NCBI GenBank assembly: GCA_011772595.1
Contig: WVZH01000046.1
Location: 75,536 to 91,278, forward strand
Direction: 5' to 3'
Source: Anaerolineales bacterium
GTDB lineage: Bacteria > Chloroflexota > Anaerolineae > Anaerolineales > E44-bin32
Length of the DNA: 15,743 bases
Every line of letters begins with the position of its first letter. The stretch's first letter is position 1. A model generated the notes under the pieces. The model ran no database searches. It was given only the letters and a program-made list of their open reading frames with translations, and was not told where the DNA came from. Below, piece after piece: positions 14,827-15,743 of this stretch. The position numbers were made by a program, and so were the translations under genes.

Positions 14827-15743
14827 ATGGAAAGCAACCTTTCTGGTGTCCTGAGCGGCTTGCAGCAAGCCTGGTTCGAGCTCACGGGTGGCGGTTTCGT
14901 TGCGGTGGGTGAGGGTGAGGAGCTAGTCCGCTCTGTGACGAAAAAGAAAACACCCGCGGCTGTGCGACGTGCGCTCGAAGAGGGTGTCACTCTGGAGGCG
15001 TTTCAAGTACGTCGTGGAACTTGGTGGGTATCTCAACCTTCATTCTCACTACCCAAACGCTTTCAGTTGGTCGCCTGGGCAGCGAAGGGTGAACCGGAAA
15101 TGCAGAAGGCGTTACTGCAGGGATGCACAGATGCCCTGGCATTCGCAATGCATGAGCATGCCGTCGCGAACAGGTTTACAGAAGTCCTGGCAGGTGCTTG
15201 GGATCGATTGACCTTTTTTTATGAACTTGCTCAAATTGCAGGAGGGGTGACGGATCTCGTCGAGATGTTGCAATCAATCGTCGATCTGTTGTCACAAGTG
15301 GTAACGGTCGATGAGGTGTTCCTTGCCGTCGTCGAAGGGGAGGTGTGGAAAACATTTACCACTTCCAATCATATCCTTATGCAACCGGAATTGCTGGCCC
15401 CCTTGGTTCAAGACACCGGCCGTCCAATGGGCTTGGGAGAGTTGCGGAATGCGTTGGTAAGAGTGGGTTCCCCGCTCGCAGATAGTGGTGACCTTCTGAT
15501 TGCACCCCTACCTGTCGAAGGGGAGCCAACGGGTGTGATCGGCTTCATCGACAGTCAAACGGGCGCCTTTAGTGCCAATGACGTTCAACTTTTAGCTTCG
15601 GTGGCCGAGAGAGTCTGTGCATTAATTGCAGCCGTGCGTGCGCGGGCTGTGCGTGAGGATCAACAGAAATTAGAACGAGAGCTGGAGATCGCTGCGAATA
15701 TTCAGGCATCTCTGCTCCCTAAGCGATTACCGCAAATCCCACG
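14827..15743 (+). CDS. GAF domain protein with RsbU/SpoIIE-type phosphatase domain (partial)
   Basis: The frame is open from the ATG at 14827 to the right edge, 305 residues with no stop. Residues 1-130 show no domain I recognise. Residues about 138-270 fit a GAF sensor: LVEMLQSIVDLLSQVVTVDEVFLAVVEG, then LIAPLPVEGEPTGVIGFIDS and FSANDVQLLASVAERV. Next comes a charged helical linker, and LERELEIAANIQASLLPKRLPQIP (282-305) is the standard entry to a PP2C-type RsbU/SpoIIE serine phosphatase domain, whose body lies outside the window. Such proteins usually act in partner-switching pathways, dephosphorylating an anti-sigma-factor antagonist. There is no membrane segment in the visible part, so it is probably a cytoplasmic sensor. 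The start is uncertain because no ribosome-binding site precedes it. Confidence 0.85.
   Translation, partial: MESNLSGVLSGLQQAWFELTGGGFVAVGEGEELVRSVTKKKTPAAVRRALEEGVTLEAFQVRRGTWWVSQPSFSLPKRFQLVAWAAKGEPEMQKALLQGCTDALAFAMHEHAVANRFTEVLAGAWDRLTFFYELAQIAGGVTDLVEMLQSIVDLLSQVVTVDEVFLAVVEGEVWKTFTTSNHILMQPELLAPLVQDTGRPMGLGELRNALVRVGSPLADSGDLLIAPLPVEGEPTGVIGFIDSQTGAFSANDVQLLASVAERVCALIAAVRARAVREDQQKLERELEIAANIQASLLPKRLPQIP

Noticed and set aside
1..15743. CRISPR arrays, insertion sequences or prophage genes
   Set aside because: I found no direct-repeat and spacer pattern, transposase, integrase or terminal inverted repeats; the content is chromosomal housekeeping and stress genes.

Overview
This window reads as chromosomal DNA from a bacterium of the phylum Chloroflexota, probably class Anaerolineae. 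That placement is inferred from four things: an RNA polymerase beta-prime subunit with a long coiled-coil insertion near its N-terminus, a DUF4332 helix-hairpin-helix protein, extended ribosomal proteins L21 and L31, and the style of the accessory genes. GC content looks moderate. Several promoters match the housekeeping (sigma-70 type) consensus closely, and most genes have clear Shine-Dalgarno sites.

Layout. 1-344 (minus): start of a DUF4332 protein, cut by the window edge. 345-704: divergent intergenic region with one good promoter on each strand. 705-1643: a coiled-coil plus HEAT-like protein of unknown role. 1644-1995: a near-consensus promoter and a structured leader for rpoC. 1996-6273: rpoC, with no rpoB directly upstream. 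6274-6576: a fully consensus promoter and a folded leader for a ribosomal protein operon. 6577-8033: rplU-rpmA-rpmE (L21, L27, L31), closed by a strong intrinsic terminator at 8105-8138. 8159-10805: tightly packed tdk-hpt-cca (thymidine kinase, hypoxanthine phosphoribosyltransferase, CCA-adding enzyme). 10957-12174: dinB (DNA polymerase IV). 12358-13467: a glycoside-hydrolase-like TIM-barrel protein fused to an NTF2/SnoaL-like domain. 13536-13862 and 14011-14430 (both minus): a cupin and an OsmC-family protein. 14827 to the right edge: a GAF domain protein that runs into the start of an RsbU/SpoIIE-type phosphatase domain.

How the genes fit together. The left two thirds is information-processing housekeeping: transcription, ribosome assembly, nucleotide salvage and tRNA 3'-end maturation. 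The right third is stress and accessory functions: translesion synthesis, peroxide-type defence, a small cupin and a signalling phosphatase.

The most unusual feature is ribosomal protein L31. It carries a C-terminal domain that closely resembles the DNA-binding C-terminal domain of the RNA polymerase alpha subunit. Its ribosome-binding site also lies in a hairpin that could close it off. L21, from the same operon, has a basic repetitive tail that doubles its length, and its mRNA leader contains two strong stems. Together these suggest lineage-specific remodelling and feedback control of this ribosomal operon.
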